A stretch of DNA of 64,000 bases from Armatimonadota bacterium (GTDB taxonomy: Bacteria; Armatimonadota; Hebobacteria; CAIYQO01), in contig JAKPKV010000191.1 in NCBI GenBank assembly GCA_029553475.1, forward strand, positions 1-64,000, in the 5' to 3' direction. The notes below the pieces were generated by a model. The model searched no databases and was not told where the DNA came from. It saw nothing but the letters and a program-made list of their open reading frames with translations. Shown here piece after piece: positions 53,891 to 63,477 of this stretch (its first letter is position 1; each line of letters starts with the position of its first letter). The translations under genes and the position numbers were made by a program.

Positions 53891-54775
53891 TTACCGTTCC
53901 AGCGAAGGAGCGGGCTGCGTGAATGATCCAGCATCCCCCCGGCGCTGCGCGAAGAGCCACGGCAGCAAATCCGGGTGTTGGAGGGCGTTCCAGCCGACGT
54001 TGTGGCCGCCGTCGCAGTATTCGAGGTAGCGGGGGGCGCCGCCGGCGGCGCGGAGGGCGCGCACCATCTTGCGCGAGCAGTCGGCGCTGATGGCGTCGTC
54101 GTGGGCGCCGTGGGCGACCCAGACGGGGATGTCGGCGATGCCCGCGGCGCGGGCGGGCACGCCGCGGCCGCAGAGGAGCACGCCGGCGGTGAAGAGATCG
54201 GGCCGGCGGATGAGCGCGTCCCACCCGCCGGTGGCGCCGCGCGAGTAGCCGACGACGTAGATGCGGTCACGGTCAATGGGGTATTCGTCCGGCAGGCGCG
54301 CGACGAGTTCCAGCGCCATGCGCAGCGGCAGCGAGGGGGCCGCCGGGAAGAGATAGCCGTCGGCGGTGGCGGCGCGCTCGTCCACCCACGCGGTGCCCGG
54401 CGGGCACTGTGGGGCGAGCACGTAGCAGGGGAAATCGCGGCGGGCGGCGGTGGTGGTGAAGATGGGCACCACGCTCATGAGCTGCGCGGTGTTATCGGTG
54501 CCTTCGCACCCGCCGCCATGCAGCGACAGCACCAGCGGATACGTTTCCCCGTGCTTCACCTTCAACGGCACCATCAGCCGGTAGGGCAACTCCGCGCCGT
54601 CGGCGTCGCGATAGACGTCACCGTGGGTGATCATCGTCATGGCGTTGGCGCGCATCAGGTTGCTGAAGGGGTGCAGCAGGGTGACGGCGAGCCCGGCGCC
54701 GCAAAAGAGCGCCAGGAACACCCCCCACACCCATCGTCGTTTCGGCCGCCGCTTCACCATGTCACGCCGCGCCAT
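53891..54775 (-). CDS. Membrane-anchored alpha/beta hydrolase (esterase)
   Basis: 294 residues. A basic N-terminus and one membrane segment (WVWGVFLALFCGAGLAVTLL) precede the hydrolase: oxyanion LSLHGGGCEG, nucleophile elbow VVGYSRGATGG (Ser about 193), Asp in HGAHDDAI and His in CDGGHNVGW. The fold and motifs match phospholipase/carboxylesterase or feruloyl-esterase-like (LpqC-type) proteins. It lies divergent from the GH95 fucosidase and may deacylate glycans. The start is uncertain; MVKRRPKRR at 54760 is an alternative. Confidence 0.8.
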   Translation of the reverse strand: MARRDMVKRRPKRRWVWGVFLALFCGAGLAVTLLHPFSNLMRANAMTMITHGDVYRDADGAELPYRLMVPLKVKHGETYPLVLSLHGGGCEGTDNTAQLMSVVPIFTTTAARRDFPCYVLAPQCPPGTAWVDERAATADGYLFPAAPSLPLRMALELVARLPDEYPIDRDRIYVVGYSRGATGGWDALIRRPDLFTAGVLLCGRGVPARAAGIADIPVWVAHGAHDDAISADCSRKMVRALRAAGGAPRYLEYCDGGHNVGWNALQHPDLLPWLFAQRRGDAGSFTQPAPSLER

Positions 54776-54878
54776 CCCACGGCACCAATAATACCGCGCA
54801 ACTCCTCATCCCGCAAGAGCAGGAGAAACCTCGAACGCCGGTGAACAAAACGTCAGTCTTCACAAAGGAACATACTTG

Positions 54879-57194
54879 ATGACTGCTCCGCATCCCAACA
54901 CCCTCTGGTTGACCACCCCCGCCGCGCGCTGGCTGGACGCGCTACCCATCGGCAATGGCCGCCTGGGCGCGATGGTGTTCGGCGGCATGGCGCTGGAACG
55001 GCTGGCGTTGAATCACGAAAATCTCTGGCGCGGCCGCACCCGCGACCGCACCGTGCCGGAAGCCGCCGCGCACCTGCCGGAGATTCAACAGGCGCTGCTG
55101 GAGGGCCGGTGGCTGGAGGGCGCTGAGCTGGCGACGCGGTACCTCAGCGGGCATGACTGCCGGGTGGAGCCGTATCAGCCGGCGGGCGACCTGCACCTCG
55201 CCTTCCCCCACTCCATCTGGGCCACCGACTACCGTCGCGCGCTGGACCTGGCGACGGGGATCGTGAGCGTGGGGTACACGTCATCCCGCTTCGCCGCCGT
55301 GCAGCGCGCGTATTTCGCCTCCACCGCCCACGGCGTCATCGTGACCCATCTGCGCGTCGCGGAGGCGGGGGGACTCACCTTCGCGGCGCGCTGCAGCCGC
55401 ATCCCCGATCCGGACTGCACGGTGACGACGTGGGCGGAGGGCGCGCGCTGCGGGCTGACCGGCAGTTTTCCGGAAGGCGTCAGCTTCGCCATCGCGGCGC
55501 GGCTGGCGGCGGCGGGCGGCACGGTGACGGCGGACGCGGACGGCACGCTGCGCGTCCACGGCGCGGATGAGGCGCTCATCGTGCTCACCATCGCCACCAA
55601 CCTCTGCGACCCCGACCCGGCCGCCGCCTGCGCCGCGCGGCTGGACGCCGTGCCGATGGACTATGCCGCGCTGAAAGCGGCGCACGTGGCGGAGCACCGG
55701 GCGCTCTTTGACCGCGTCGCGCTCGAGGTGCCGCGCAACCCGGAGGCGGAGGCGCTGCCGATGGATCAGCGGCTGGCGCGGCTCCGCGCGGCCTCTGCCG
55801 GTGCGGACGCCGGCGGTCCCGGGTGGGATGATCCCGGGCTGGCGGCGCTGTATTTCCACTACGGGCGCTACCTGCTGATGGCCTCCTCGCGCCACTGCGA
55901 CCAGCCGGCGAACCTGCAGGGGCTGTGGAACGAGGAGCTGCGGCCGCCCTGGGACAGCGATTTCCACGCCGACGTGAACCTGGAGATGAACTACTGGCCG
56001 GCGGAGACGGTGAACCTGCCGGAGTGCATCGGACCGCTGCTCGGCTTCGTGGAACGGCTGGTGCCGAACGGCCAGGAGATCGCGCGCCGGCTCTTTGACG
56101 CCCGCGGCGTCTTCATCGGCATCCAGACGGACGTGTGGGCGCGGCCCACGCCGGAGTCGCCGGGCTGGGACGTGTGGACGGTGGGCGCGGCGTGGCTGGC
56201 CGAGCATTTCTGGTGGCGCTACGAGTATACGCAGGACGAGGCGTTCCTGCGCGAGCGCGCCTACCCGTTCCTGAAGCTGTGCGCGGCCTTTTACGAGGAT
56301 TTTCTCCTCCGCGACGCGCACGGCCGGCTGGTCACCGTGCCCTCGCAATCGCCGGAGAACTTTTTCGTCGGCGGCGCGCATCCGGTGAGCCTCTGCGTGG
56401 CCGCCACCATGGACCTGCTGCTCATCCGCGAGGTGCTGGAGCGCTGCCTGCGGGCGAGCGCGCTGCTGGGGGTGGACGCTGAGCTGCGCCCGACCTGGGA
56501 GGGCATCCTGCGCGACCTGCCGCCCTTCCAGATCGGCCGTTTTGGGCAACTGCAGGAGTGGCTGGAGGATGTTGACGAGGGCGAGCCGGGCCACCGCCAT
56601 CTCTCGCACCTGCTGGGCGTCTTCCCCGGCGAGGCGATGACGCCGGAAGTGCGGCCGGAGTGCTACAAGGCGGCGCGCGTCTCGCTGGAGCGCCGGCTGG
56701 CCGCCGGCGGCGGGCACACCGGCTGGAGCCGCTCGTGGGTGGCGTGCCTGTGGGCGCGCTTCGGCGAGGGGGCGCTGGCCTACGAGCACCTGATGCGCCT
56801 CATCACCGACTTCGCCACCATCACCCTGCTCGACCTGCACCCGCCGGAGATTTTTCAGATTGACGGCAATTTTGGCGGCACCGCCGGCATCGCCGAACTG
56901 CTGCTGCAGAGCCACGGCGGCGCCCTCCGCCTGCTGCCCGCCCTCCCCCCGCAATGGCCGGACGGCACGGTCACCGGCCTCCGCGCCCGCGGCGGCTTTG
57001 GGGTGGATATCGCCTGGCAGGACGGCACGCTGGCGGACGCGACGATCACCAGCGACCGGGGCGAGGCCTGCACCCTGGCCGGTCACTATGCGGTGACCTG
57101 CGACGGGCAGGCGGTGGCCACCACCGCCAGCGCGCACGGCTGGGTGACGTTTGGGACGGAGAAGGGGAAGGCGTATCAAATTTCAATAAAGTGA
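54879..57194 (+). CDS. GH95 alpha-L-fucosidase (or related galactosidase)
   Basis: 771 residues, no signal peptide. The N-terminal beta domain begins [20 protein letters not shown]. The (alpha/alpha)6 barrel has NLEMNYW (Asn about 367), QSPENFF (Glu about 493) and [10 protein letters not shown] (Asp about 662), matching the catalytic Asn, Glu and Asp of AfcA. It removes terminal fucose (or galactose) from glycans. AAAGGA is 9 bases before the ATG. A sulfatase remnant follows, hinting at past use of sulfated fucans. Confidence 0.92.
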   Translation: MTAPHPNTLWLTTPAARWLDALPIGNGRLGAMVFGGMALERLALNHENLWRGRTRDRTVPEAAAHLPEIQQALLEGRWLEGAELATRYLSGHDCRVEPYQPAGDLHLAFPHSIWATDYRRALDLATGIVSVGYTSSRFAAVQRAYFASTAHGVIVTHLRVAEAGGLTFAARCSRIPDPDCTVTTWAEGARCGLTGSFPEGVSFAIAARLAAAGGTVTADADGTLRVHGADEALIVLTIATNLCDPDPAAACAARLDAVPMDYAALKAAHVAEHRALFDRVALEVPRNPEAEALPMDQRLARLRAASAGADAGGPGWDDPGLAALYFHYGRYLLMASSRHCDQPANLQGLWNEELRPPWDSDFHADVNLEMNYWPAETVNLPECIGPLLGFVERLVPNGQEIARRLFDARGVFIGIQTDVWARPTPESPGWDVWTVGAAWLAEHFWWRYEYTQDEAFLRERAYPFLKLCAAFYEDFLLRDAHGRLVTVPSQSPENFFVGGAHPVSLCVAATMDLLLIREVLERCLRASALLGVDAELRPTWEGILRDLPPFQIGRFGQLQEWLEDVDEGEPGHRHLSHLLGVFPGEAMTPEVRPECYKAARVSLERRLAAGGGHTGWSRSWVACLWARFGEGALAYEHLMRLITDFATITLLDLHPPEIFQIDGNFGGTAGIAELLLQSHGGALRLLPALPPQWPDGTVTGLRARGGFGVDIAWQDGTLADATITSDRGEACTLAGHYAVTCDGQAVATTASAHGWVTFGTEKGKAYQISIK

Positions 57195-57202
57195 GTTTAC
57201 AG

Positions 57203-57294
57203 AGCAGCGAGTCTGGAAGCCGACGGGAGTCGCGCTCAGCGGGGTAGATATCTCCACCGGGGCGCGACTCCCGTCGGCTTCCAGACTCGCTGCT
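57203..57294. repeat. Perfect inverted repeat, family F copy 2
   Basis: Arms of 33 bp (57203-57235 and 57262-57294) are exact complements; the left one begins AGCAGCGAGTCTGGAAGCCG. The copy nested at 34665-34755 differs, with GAGAGT/ACTCTC in place of GGGAGT/ACTCCC, a paired change. Loops are also similar (TCAG...CACCGG/CACGCCGG). Confidence 0.9.
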
Positions 57295-57479
57295 GGGATC
57301 GAAACCACTCGGAGACTCCCTACCGGAGCGCGGGCGCGGAGGCTGCCCTGTGGGAGTGGGCGGATGGAATCCGGGATCAAGCAGCCCATCCAGGCGCGCG
57401 CTGAAGGGCCGAGGTGCGCTGGGACCATGCCCATGTGCAGGCGGTGCTCAACGCGCGCCCGTCGTGTCACCGAGCCACA

Positions 57480-57799
57480 CCCCGCCGGACTGGCGCGAGG
57501 CGATGTATTACCGCTACTGGATGCACCGCGCGCACCACAATGTCTACGCCCACTACGGCATCCGCACCCACGGCTACACACTCATCTGCTACTACAACAA
57601 CGCCCTTGGCCAGCCCGGCGCCATTGACACTCCCTACGAGATGGAGTGGGAGCTCTTCGACCTGCGGAAAGACCCAGCAGAAATGCGCAGCGCCTACGCC
57701 AACACCGCCTACGCCAGCGTGGTACGCGAACTGACGGACGAAATGCACCGCCTGCAGGCAGAAGTGGACGATGTGCGGCATCCGGCGGATGTGATGTGA
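57480..57799 (+). pseudogene. Sulfatase C-terminal remnant
   Basis: The frame reads PPDWREAMYYRYWMHRAHHN, then YAHYGIRTHGYTLICYYNN and YEMEWELFDLRKDPAEMRS, a recognisable C-terminal part of arylsulfatase-type enzymes (the DUF4976 region). No start codon or N-terminal catalytic half (Cys/Ser-x-Pro-x-Arg) is found upstream, where a family F palindrome lies instead. About 100 of the usual 480 residues remain. Best read as a deletion remnant beside the fucosidase. Confidence 0.8.
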
Positions 57800-57828
57800 T
57801 GCGCGATTGGGATGGGAAGGAGATTGGC

Positions 57829-58407
57829 TTATCCCGGTGCCGCTTCTTCCGAACCACTCGCCGTCAAATCGCGCGCCAGATTCAATAACTCCATCATATC
57901 CGTGGCAACACTGACAGGCGCAACCAAAGGACGAAGGGTGGCAATGGGCAGGATCATCCGTTGGGAGGCACCGGGCAAAGGTTGGAAACCGTAGCGCGCG
58001 TACCATGTCGTCACTCGGTCGTTCAGCGGATCAACGAGGATGGCATAGGCGCCTATGATTTGGGCAATATGGGTGGCCGTGTGCAGCGCATGCATGAGTA
58101 ACTGCGTGCCAAGGCCTTCCCCCTGGGCATGAATGGCGATTGCCAGACGCCCAAGCAATACCACCGGGATGCGCGAAAGACGGATACGTGAGGACTGCAG
58201 TTCATCCGCCAGCAATGCATTCATCGCCAATGTATAATAACCGTCGATTCGCTCTGGTTGCTCTTCGGTGGTCGCGACCCAGGTTACGCCCAGCCCACGC
58301 TCAAAATACTTGCGAGCATGGGCATGGAGAAATTGGTCCAACGATAACTCGCCACAGGTGAATGACGCCCGATCATGACGGCTCGGGTCAAGGCGTTCAA
58401 CGATCAC
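57829..58407 (-). CDS. GNAT acetyltransferase toxin (TacT-like)
   Basis: 192 residues. The GNAT acetyl-CoA site is seen in RLAIAIHAQGEGLGTQLLMHAL (about 88-109), followed by ILVDPLNDRVTTWYARYGFQPL. Together with the DUF1778 gene overlapping it by 4 bp (GTGA), this is the TacAT/AtaRT arrangement, in which the toxin acetylates charged tRNA and blocks translation. It begins with GTG. The C-terminus is longer than usual by about 15 residues. Confidence 0.88.
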   Translation of the reverse strand: MIVERLDPSRHDRASFTCGELSLDQFLHAHARKYFERGLGVTWVATTEEQPERIDGYYTLAMNALLADELQSSRIRLSRIPVVLLGRLAIAIHAQGEGLGTQLLMHALHTATHIAQIIGAYAILVDPLNDRVTTWYARYGFQPLPGASQRMILPIATLRPLVAPVSVATDMMELLNLARDLTASGSEEAAPG

Positions 58408-58703
58408 TTGCGATACCGTCCTGCAATAAACTCACCGTCATTGAAGCGCGCCATAGCCTGTTCGAGTTCGCTGGTCGCGGGCGGTGGATTATCTAGGAGA
58501 GCAAGTACCGCTTCCCAGTCTTTCGGAGAAAGGCGAATCTGCTCCCCTTCGAGTAACTCGTCCTGTGCTACCTGCAGTGCGGTGCTCACAAGGTAATCGG
58601 TAACACTTAACCCGTGACGTGCCGCCGCCCGCTCCAGCATGCGTTTGTGCTCGGGGGCAATACGACAGGACAAGCGATCCGTTTTATGCAACGACGTAAC
58701 CAT
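58404..58703 (-). CDS. DUF1778 ribbon-helix-helix antitoxin
   Basis: 99 residues. The RHH part is TDRLSCRIAPEHKRMLERAA, then GLSVTDYLVSTALQVAQDEL. The C-terminal SPKDWEAVLALLDNPPPAT is the toxin-binding tail typical of DUF1778. The start at MVTSLHKTD follows GGAGAG on the minus strand, and a TATACT box lies about 20 bp upstream of that start. It would repress its own operon together with the toxin. Confidence 0.9.
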   Translation of the reverse strand: MVTSLHKTDRLSCRIAPEHKRMLERAAARHGLSVTDYLVSTALQVAQDELLEGEQIRLSPKDWEAVLALLDNPPPATSELEQAMARFNDGEFIAGRYRK

Positions 58704-58788
58704 AGGAACTCTCCGAAAGGAAGTATACCACATTGTACGCCAGATGACACCCACTGTTGTGACATATTACCACGATCAGGCGAAGCGT

Positions 58789-58832
58789 ATGCAGTCCGTT
58801 TCTGTCAGGTGATGCCAGGGAACGGACTGCAT
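58789..58832. terminator. Hairpin upstream of the toxin-antitoxin pair
   Basis: ATGCAGTCCGTT (58789-58800) and AACGGACTGCAT (58821-58832), a perfect 12-bp stem with a 20-nt loop. It stands between the GH3 stop (58868) and the toxin-antitoxin promoter and may end GH3 transcription. Confidence 0.5.
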
Positions 58833-58867
58833 GCACACCAGCGAGTACGTTCTGCTGGTTCCCGATT

Positions 58868-60964
58868 TTATTTCACCTCGATCGTCCCCTCCGCCATCTG
58901 CGCCGCCGGCACGTACCCCGGTTGGCCGCCGGCGAGGGTGAGGCGGAAGGTGCCGGGATCGAGGATCGGCTCGCCGGCGGGGTCGGCGTACATGAACGCC
59001 TCGGCGGGGAGGGTGAAGGCGACCGTCTGCGCCTCGCCGGGGACCAGGTGTATGCGCCGAAAACCCTTCAGGCTGCGGATGGGCGCGGGCACCGCGGGCT
59101 GCTCGGCGCTCAGGTAGAGCTGCACCACCTCGTCACCGGCCATCTCGCCGGTGTTGCGCACCTCGACGCTGACGGTCACCGTCTCGCCGGCGGCGATGCT
59201 CGGCGCGCTGAGGGCGAGCGTGCCGTATGCAAAGGTGGTATAGCTCAGGCCGTGGCCGAACGGGTACAGCGGCTCGTCGGTGAAATAGCGATAGGTGCGG
59301 CCGGTCATGTCGTAGCTCTCGTAGTCCGGCACCTGCGCGATGGATTGGTAGAAGGTGACGGGCAGGCGGCCGCCGGGGTTGTAGTCGCCAAAGAGCACCT
59401 CGGCGATGGCGGTGCCGCCCGCTTCGCCGGGATACCAGGCCTCCACGATGGCGGCGGCGTGCTCCCGCGCCCAGCTCACCGCCAGCGCGCTGCCGTTCAG
59501 CAGCACCACCACGATGGGCTTGCCGGATTTCGCCAGCAGCTCCAGCAGCGACTGCTGGGCGGCGGGCAGGTCCAGCGACGGGCGGTCGGCCACGCCGGCG
59601 CCCTCTTCGCCTTCCAGCATCGGCGACAGGCCGAGCACCACCACCAGCACGTCCGCCACCGCGGCGATCTCGTGCGCTTCCCAGAAAATCGCTCCCTCCG
59701 GCCCGTTGAGCTCGCAGCCGGCGGAATAGAGCACGTTGGCGCCGGGGAAGGCGCGGTCAATGATGCCCTGCAGCGGCGTCACCGCGTCGCGCGGATTGCC
59801 GTTGTAGTTGCCCATCATCACGTCCGGCGCGTTGGCGTTCGGGCCGATGACGCCGATGAATTTTCCTTCCGGCTTCAGCGGCAGGATGCCGTCGTTCTTC
59901 AGCAGCACGATGGATTCCCGCGCCGCCCGCAGCGCCAATGCGCGGTGCTCCGGGCAGCTCACCACCGACAGGGGGATCTGCGCGTAGGGCACCATCGCCG
60001 GCGGGTCGAACATCCCCAGCTTGAAACGGGTGGTGAAGAGGCGGGCCAGGGCGCGGTCAATGTCCGCCTCGGCCAGATACCCCTGCTCCACCGACTGCAC
60101 CAGCGCGTCATAGGCGCCCCCGCAGCAGAGGTCGCAGCCGGCCTTCACCGCTTCGGCGACGGCCTGCTCCTTGCGGCGGAAGATTTGGTGGCGCTCGTAA
60201 ATATCCTCCACCGCGCCGCAGTCGGAGACCACGTGCCCCTGAAACCCCCACGCGTCGCGCAGGTAGTGCCGCAGCAGCGTCGGGCTGGCGCAGCAGGCCT
60301 CCCCGTTCACGCGGTTGTAGGCGCCCATGACGGACTCCACCTTGCCTTCCTGCACGGTGGTTTTGAACGCCGGCAGGTAGGTGTCGGTGAGATCGCGGGC
60401 GGGCGGGCGGGCGTCGAAGGTATGGCGGGCGCCCTCCGGCCCGCTGTGCACGGCGTAGTGTTTCGCGCAGGCGGACAGTTTTAAATATCGCGGATCGTCG
60501 CCCTGCAAGCCCGTGATGAAAGCGACGCCCAGGCGCCCGGTGAGGTAGGGGTCTTCGCCGTAGGTCTCGTGCCCCCGCCCCCAGCGCGGGTCGCGGACGA
60601 TGTTGATATTCGGGCTCCAGAAGGTGAGGCCGAAGTAGCGGGCGTGCAGGCCGCGCCGCAGGGCGTCGTGGTGCTTCGCCCGCGCCTCGTCGGCGATGGC
60701 GGTTCCCACCCGGTGCAGCAGCTCCTCGTCAAAGGTCGCCGCCAGTCCGATGGCCTGCGGGAAGACGGTGGCCATGCCTGCCCGGCCCACGCCGTGCAGG
60801 CACTCGTTCCACCAGTCATACGCCGGGATGCCCAGCCGCTCAATCGCCGGCGCCACGTTCAGCATCTGCGAGGCCTTCTCCTCCAGCGTCATGCGCCCGA
60901 GGAGATCCGCCACGCGCGCGGCGATGGGGAGGGAGGGGTCGAGGTAAGGATGAGTTTCGGTCAT
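58868..60964 (-). CDS. GH3 beta-glycosidase (beta-glucosidase/xylosidase)
   Basis: 698 residues, no signal peptide. The (alpha/beta)8 domain contains KHYAVHSGPEG and the nucleophile in GHVVSDCGAVEDI (Asp about 248). The (alpha/beta)6 domain carries LVVVLGLSPMLEGEEGAG, with a probable acid/base Glu in EGEEGAG and DRPSLDLPAAQ. A C-terminal fibronectin-like domain (VSVEVRNTGEMAGDEVVQLYL) is present. It hydrolyses terminal beta-linked glucose or xylose from oligosaccharides. AGGAGC precedes the ATG. Confidence 0.93.
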   Translation of the reverse strand: MTETHPYLDPSLPIAARVADLLGRMTLEEKASQMLNVAPAIERLGIPAYDWWNECLHGVGRAGMATVFPQAIGLAATFDEELLHRVGTAIADEARAKHHDALRRGLHARYFGLTFWSPNINIVRDPRWGRGHETYGEDPYLTGRLGVAFITGLQGDDPRYLKLSACAKHYAVHSGPEGARHTFDARPPARDLTDTYLPAFKTTVQEGKVESVMGAYNRVNGEACCASPTLLRHYLRDAWGFQGHVVSDCGAVEDIYERHQIFRRKEQAVAEAVKAGCDLCCGGAYDALVQSVEQGYLAEADIDRALARLFTTRFKLGMFDPPAMVPYAQIPLSVVSCPEHRALALRAARESIVLLKNDGILPLKPEGKFIGVIGPNANAPDVMMGNYNGNPRDAVTPLQGIIDRAFPGANVLYSAGCELNGPEGAIFWEAHEIAAVADVLVVVLGLSPMLEGEEGAGVADRPSLDLPAAQQSLLELLAKSGKPIVVVLLNGSALAVSWAREHAAAIVEAWYPGEAGGTAIAEVLFGDYNPGGRLPVTFYQSIAQVPDYESYDMTGRTYRYFTDEPLYPFGHGLSYTTFAYGTLALSAPSIAAGETVTVSVEVRNTGEMAGDEVVQLYLSAEQPAVPAPIRSLKGFRRIHLVPGEAQTVAFTLPAEAFMYADPAGEPILDPGTFRLTLAGGQPGYVPAAQMAEGTIEVK

Positions 60965-61099
60965 GGGAGATGCTCCTGACGGTATGTACTCTCGTTGTCG
61001 TCACCTGAAATGATCCTCTGGCGGGCGCTGTCATCGGAAAAATGGCGCCCTTCGTGTCTTCCCTTCTTCCTGACTTCGTGGTGAAGCCGCACGCCCCGG

Positions 61100-61196
61100 C
61101 CCCTCCGCGCGCGGCGCGACGGCGTCTCGCCCGCCAGGGAGTCGCGAAGCGATTTTTTCGAGTACGAGCACGAGTACGAGTCAAGGCGAGACGCCG

Positions 61197-61200
<4 letters not shown>
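61100..61200. repeat. Inverted repeat with GACGAGTACGAG core, family H
   Basis: CGACGGCGTCTCGCC (61118) pairs with GGCGAGACGCCGTC (about 61185-61198). Between them lie GAGTACGAGCACGAGTACGAG-like repeats (61158-61178). It ends at the cysteine synthase stop, so the right arm touches the end of the coding region. Confidence 0.7.
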
Positions 61201-62129
<929 letters not shown>

Positions 62130-62156
62130 AGGTTGCCTGCTTTCGTAACGGGGGTT

Positions 62157-62285
62157 CACCTCTCCCCCCGGCCCCCTCCCCTAAGCGGGGAGGGGGAGGG
62201 AGCGGAACAACGAGACTCCAATCAATAAATCGCACCTCTGCCCCCCCCTCCCTTCCTAGGGGAGGGGGTCGGGGGGAGAGGTGAG
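62157..62285. repeat. Pair of facing family D repeats
   Basis: CACCTCTCCCCCCGGCCCCC (62157) and its near complement ending GGGGGGAGAGGTG (62281), each with an internal CTCCCC/GGGGAG hairpin. They fill the gap before cysK and run into the end of the amidohydrolase gene, whose stop codon they supply. Confidence 0.8.
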
Positions 62286-63476
62286 CCCATACACCCGCTC
62301 CGCATTCTCGGAACAAATCATGCGGGCGAGCAGCTGCGCATCCTCCAAACCGAAATAGCCCTCGTCTACCTTGTGCGCCAGCGCCGTCGCCAGCACGTGT
62401 TTCAGCGCGAGGGCGGCGCCGACGCTCTCCTCGCCGCTGAAGGCGTCGCCGCCCCAGCAGATGCCGCGGGCGGTCTGCGCCGCTTCCACCCACTCGTGGA
62501 TGGCCCCCACCGCGGCGGTGGGCGCGATGAGCGGCAGCCAGGTGAGGTCGGGCAGCACGTTCGGGTAGTTGTGCGCCAGCCCGGCGATTTCCTGCACCCA
62601 GGGATAGCCGCCGTGGAAGAGCACGAAGGTCGTCTCCGGGTGGCGGCGGATGGCCGGCTCCAGCTTCATCGGGTTCGAGCCGCCGATGAGGCCCAGCCCG
62701 GTATGGTGCTGGAACGGCAGTTGCAGCTCCGCGGCGATCTCGCAGCAGACGTGGAACATGAAGTCCTGATACGCCCGCCGGGTCGCGTCATCCACCGCGT
62801 CCGGCCGCTTGCCGAAGGCGCGGGCGGCGTCATCGTATGTCGCCGGCGCGAAGGCGAGATCGCGGTCGTAGGCCAGCGCCGACTTCATCGCCACCGCGCC
62901 GTTCGCCCGCGCCCGCCGGATGAGCGCCTTCACCGCCTGCACATACTCGGAAAAACAGCCCCAGGGCAGGTCAAAGCGCGCCAGGCTGGTGCCGTTGTGA
63001 TCGGCCATGTCGGGATGATGGCACATCACGAAAGCGTTGATGCGGAAGGCGGGGGAGAAAAATTCCGGGTGGCCGACGTCCGACCCGACGTGCCAGAAGG
63101 CATCCTGGATCGCCCGGCGGTAGCGGCCGTGCCGGCGCATCACGTCAAGATGCCATGTCGGCGAGGCGTGGTGCGCGGCGGTGATCTGCGCGGAGACGGC
63201 ATCCCAGCTTCGCGGGGTGATGGCCGGGCAGCCGTAGATCCGTTGAAGCCCCTGTTGCAGCCAGACGAAGTAGGCGTTGAAGCGCACGTGGTCGAGGAAG
63301 CCCTCCCGGTCGGCGATGTGCTGGTGTCCGGGATAGGCCCAGCCCACGTAGGAGCGCAGAAAGAGCCCCTCCAGCGACAGGTCGCGGTAGGCGTCATCCT
63401 CGCGGTGGTGCTCATGCACGCTCACCACGGGGAGATCGGCCAGGTACTCCCGCAGCTGCGCAAGGGTGGTGCTCAT
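62256..63476 (-). CDS. Amidohydrolase-2-like metal-dependent hydrolase
   Basis: 406 residues. The N-terminal metal motif is VHEHHRED, later HHTGLG and LFHGGYPW carry further histidines and CWGGDAFSGE the terminal Asp, the usual layout of amidohydrolase-related TIM barrels (uronate-isomerase or Amidohydro_2 types). The substrate is unknown. The last residues, LTSPPDPLP, come from the family D repeat and are not part of the fold. It starts 1 bp after the upstream gene stop, so translation is coupled. Confidence 0.8.
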   Translation of the reverse strand: MSTTLAQLREYLADLPVVSVHEHHREDDAYRDLSLEGLFLRSYVGWAYPGHQHIADREGFLDHVRFNAYFVWLQQGLQRIYGCPAITPRSWDAVSAQITAAHHASPTWHLDVMRRHGRYRRAIQDAFWHVGSDVGHPEFFSPAFRINAFVMCHHPDMADHNGTSLARFDLPWGCFSEYVQAVKALIRRARANGAVAMKSALAYDRDLAFAPATYDDAARAFGKRPDAVDDATRRAYQDFMFHVCCEIAAELQLPFQHHTGLGLIGGSNPMKLEPAIRRHPETTFVLFHGGYPWVQEIAGLAHNYPNVLPDLTWLPLIAPTAAVGAIHEWVEAAQTARGICWGGDAFSGEESVGAALALKHVLATALAHKVDEGYFGLEDAQLLARMICSENAERVYGLTSPPDPLP

Positions 63477-63477
63477 C

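Noticed and set aside
62130-62255. A riboswitch upstream of cysK
   Set aside because: The sequence is fully explained by the facing family D repeats.
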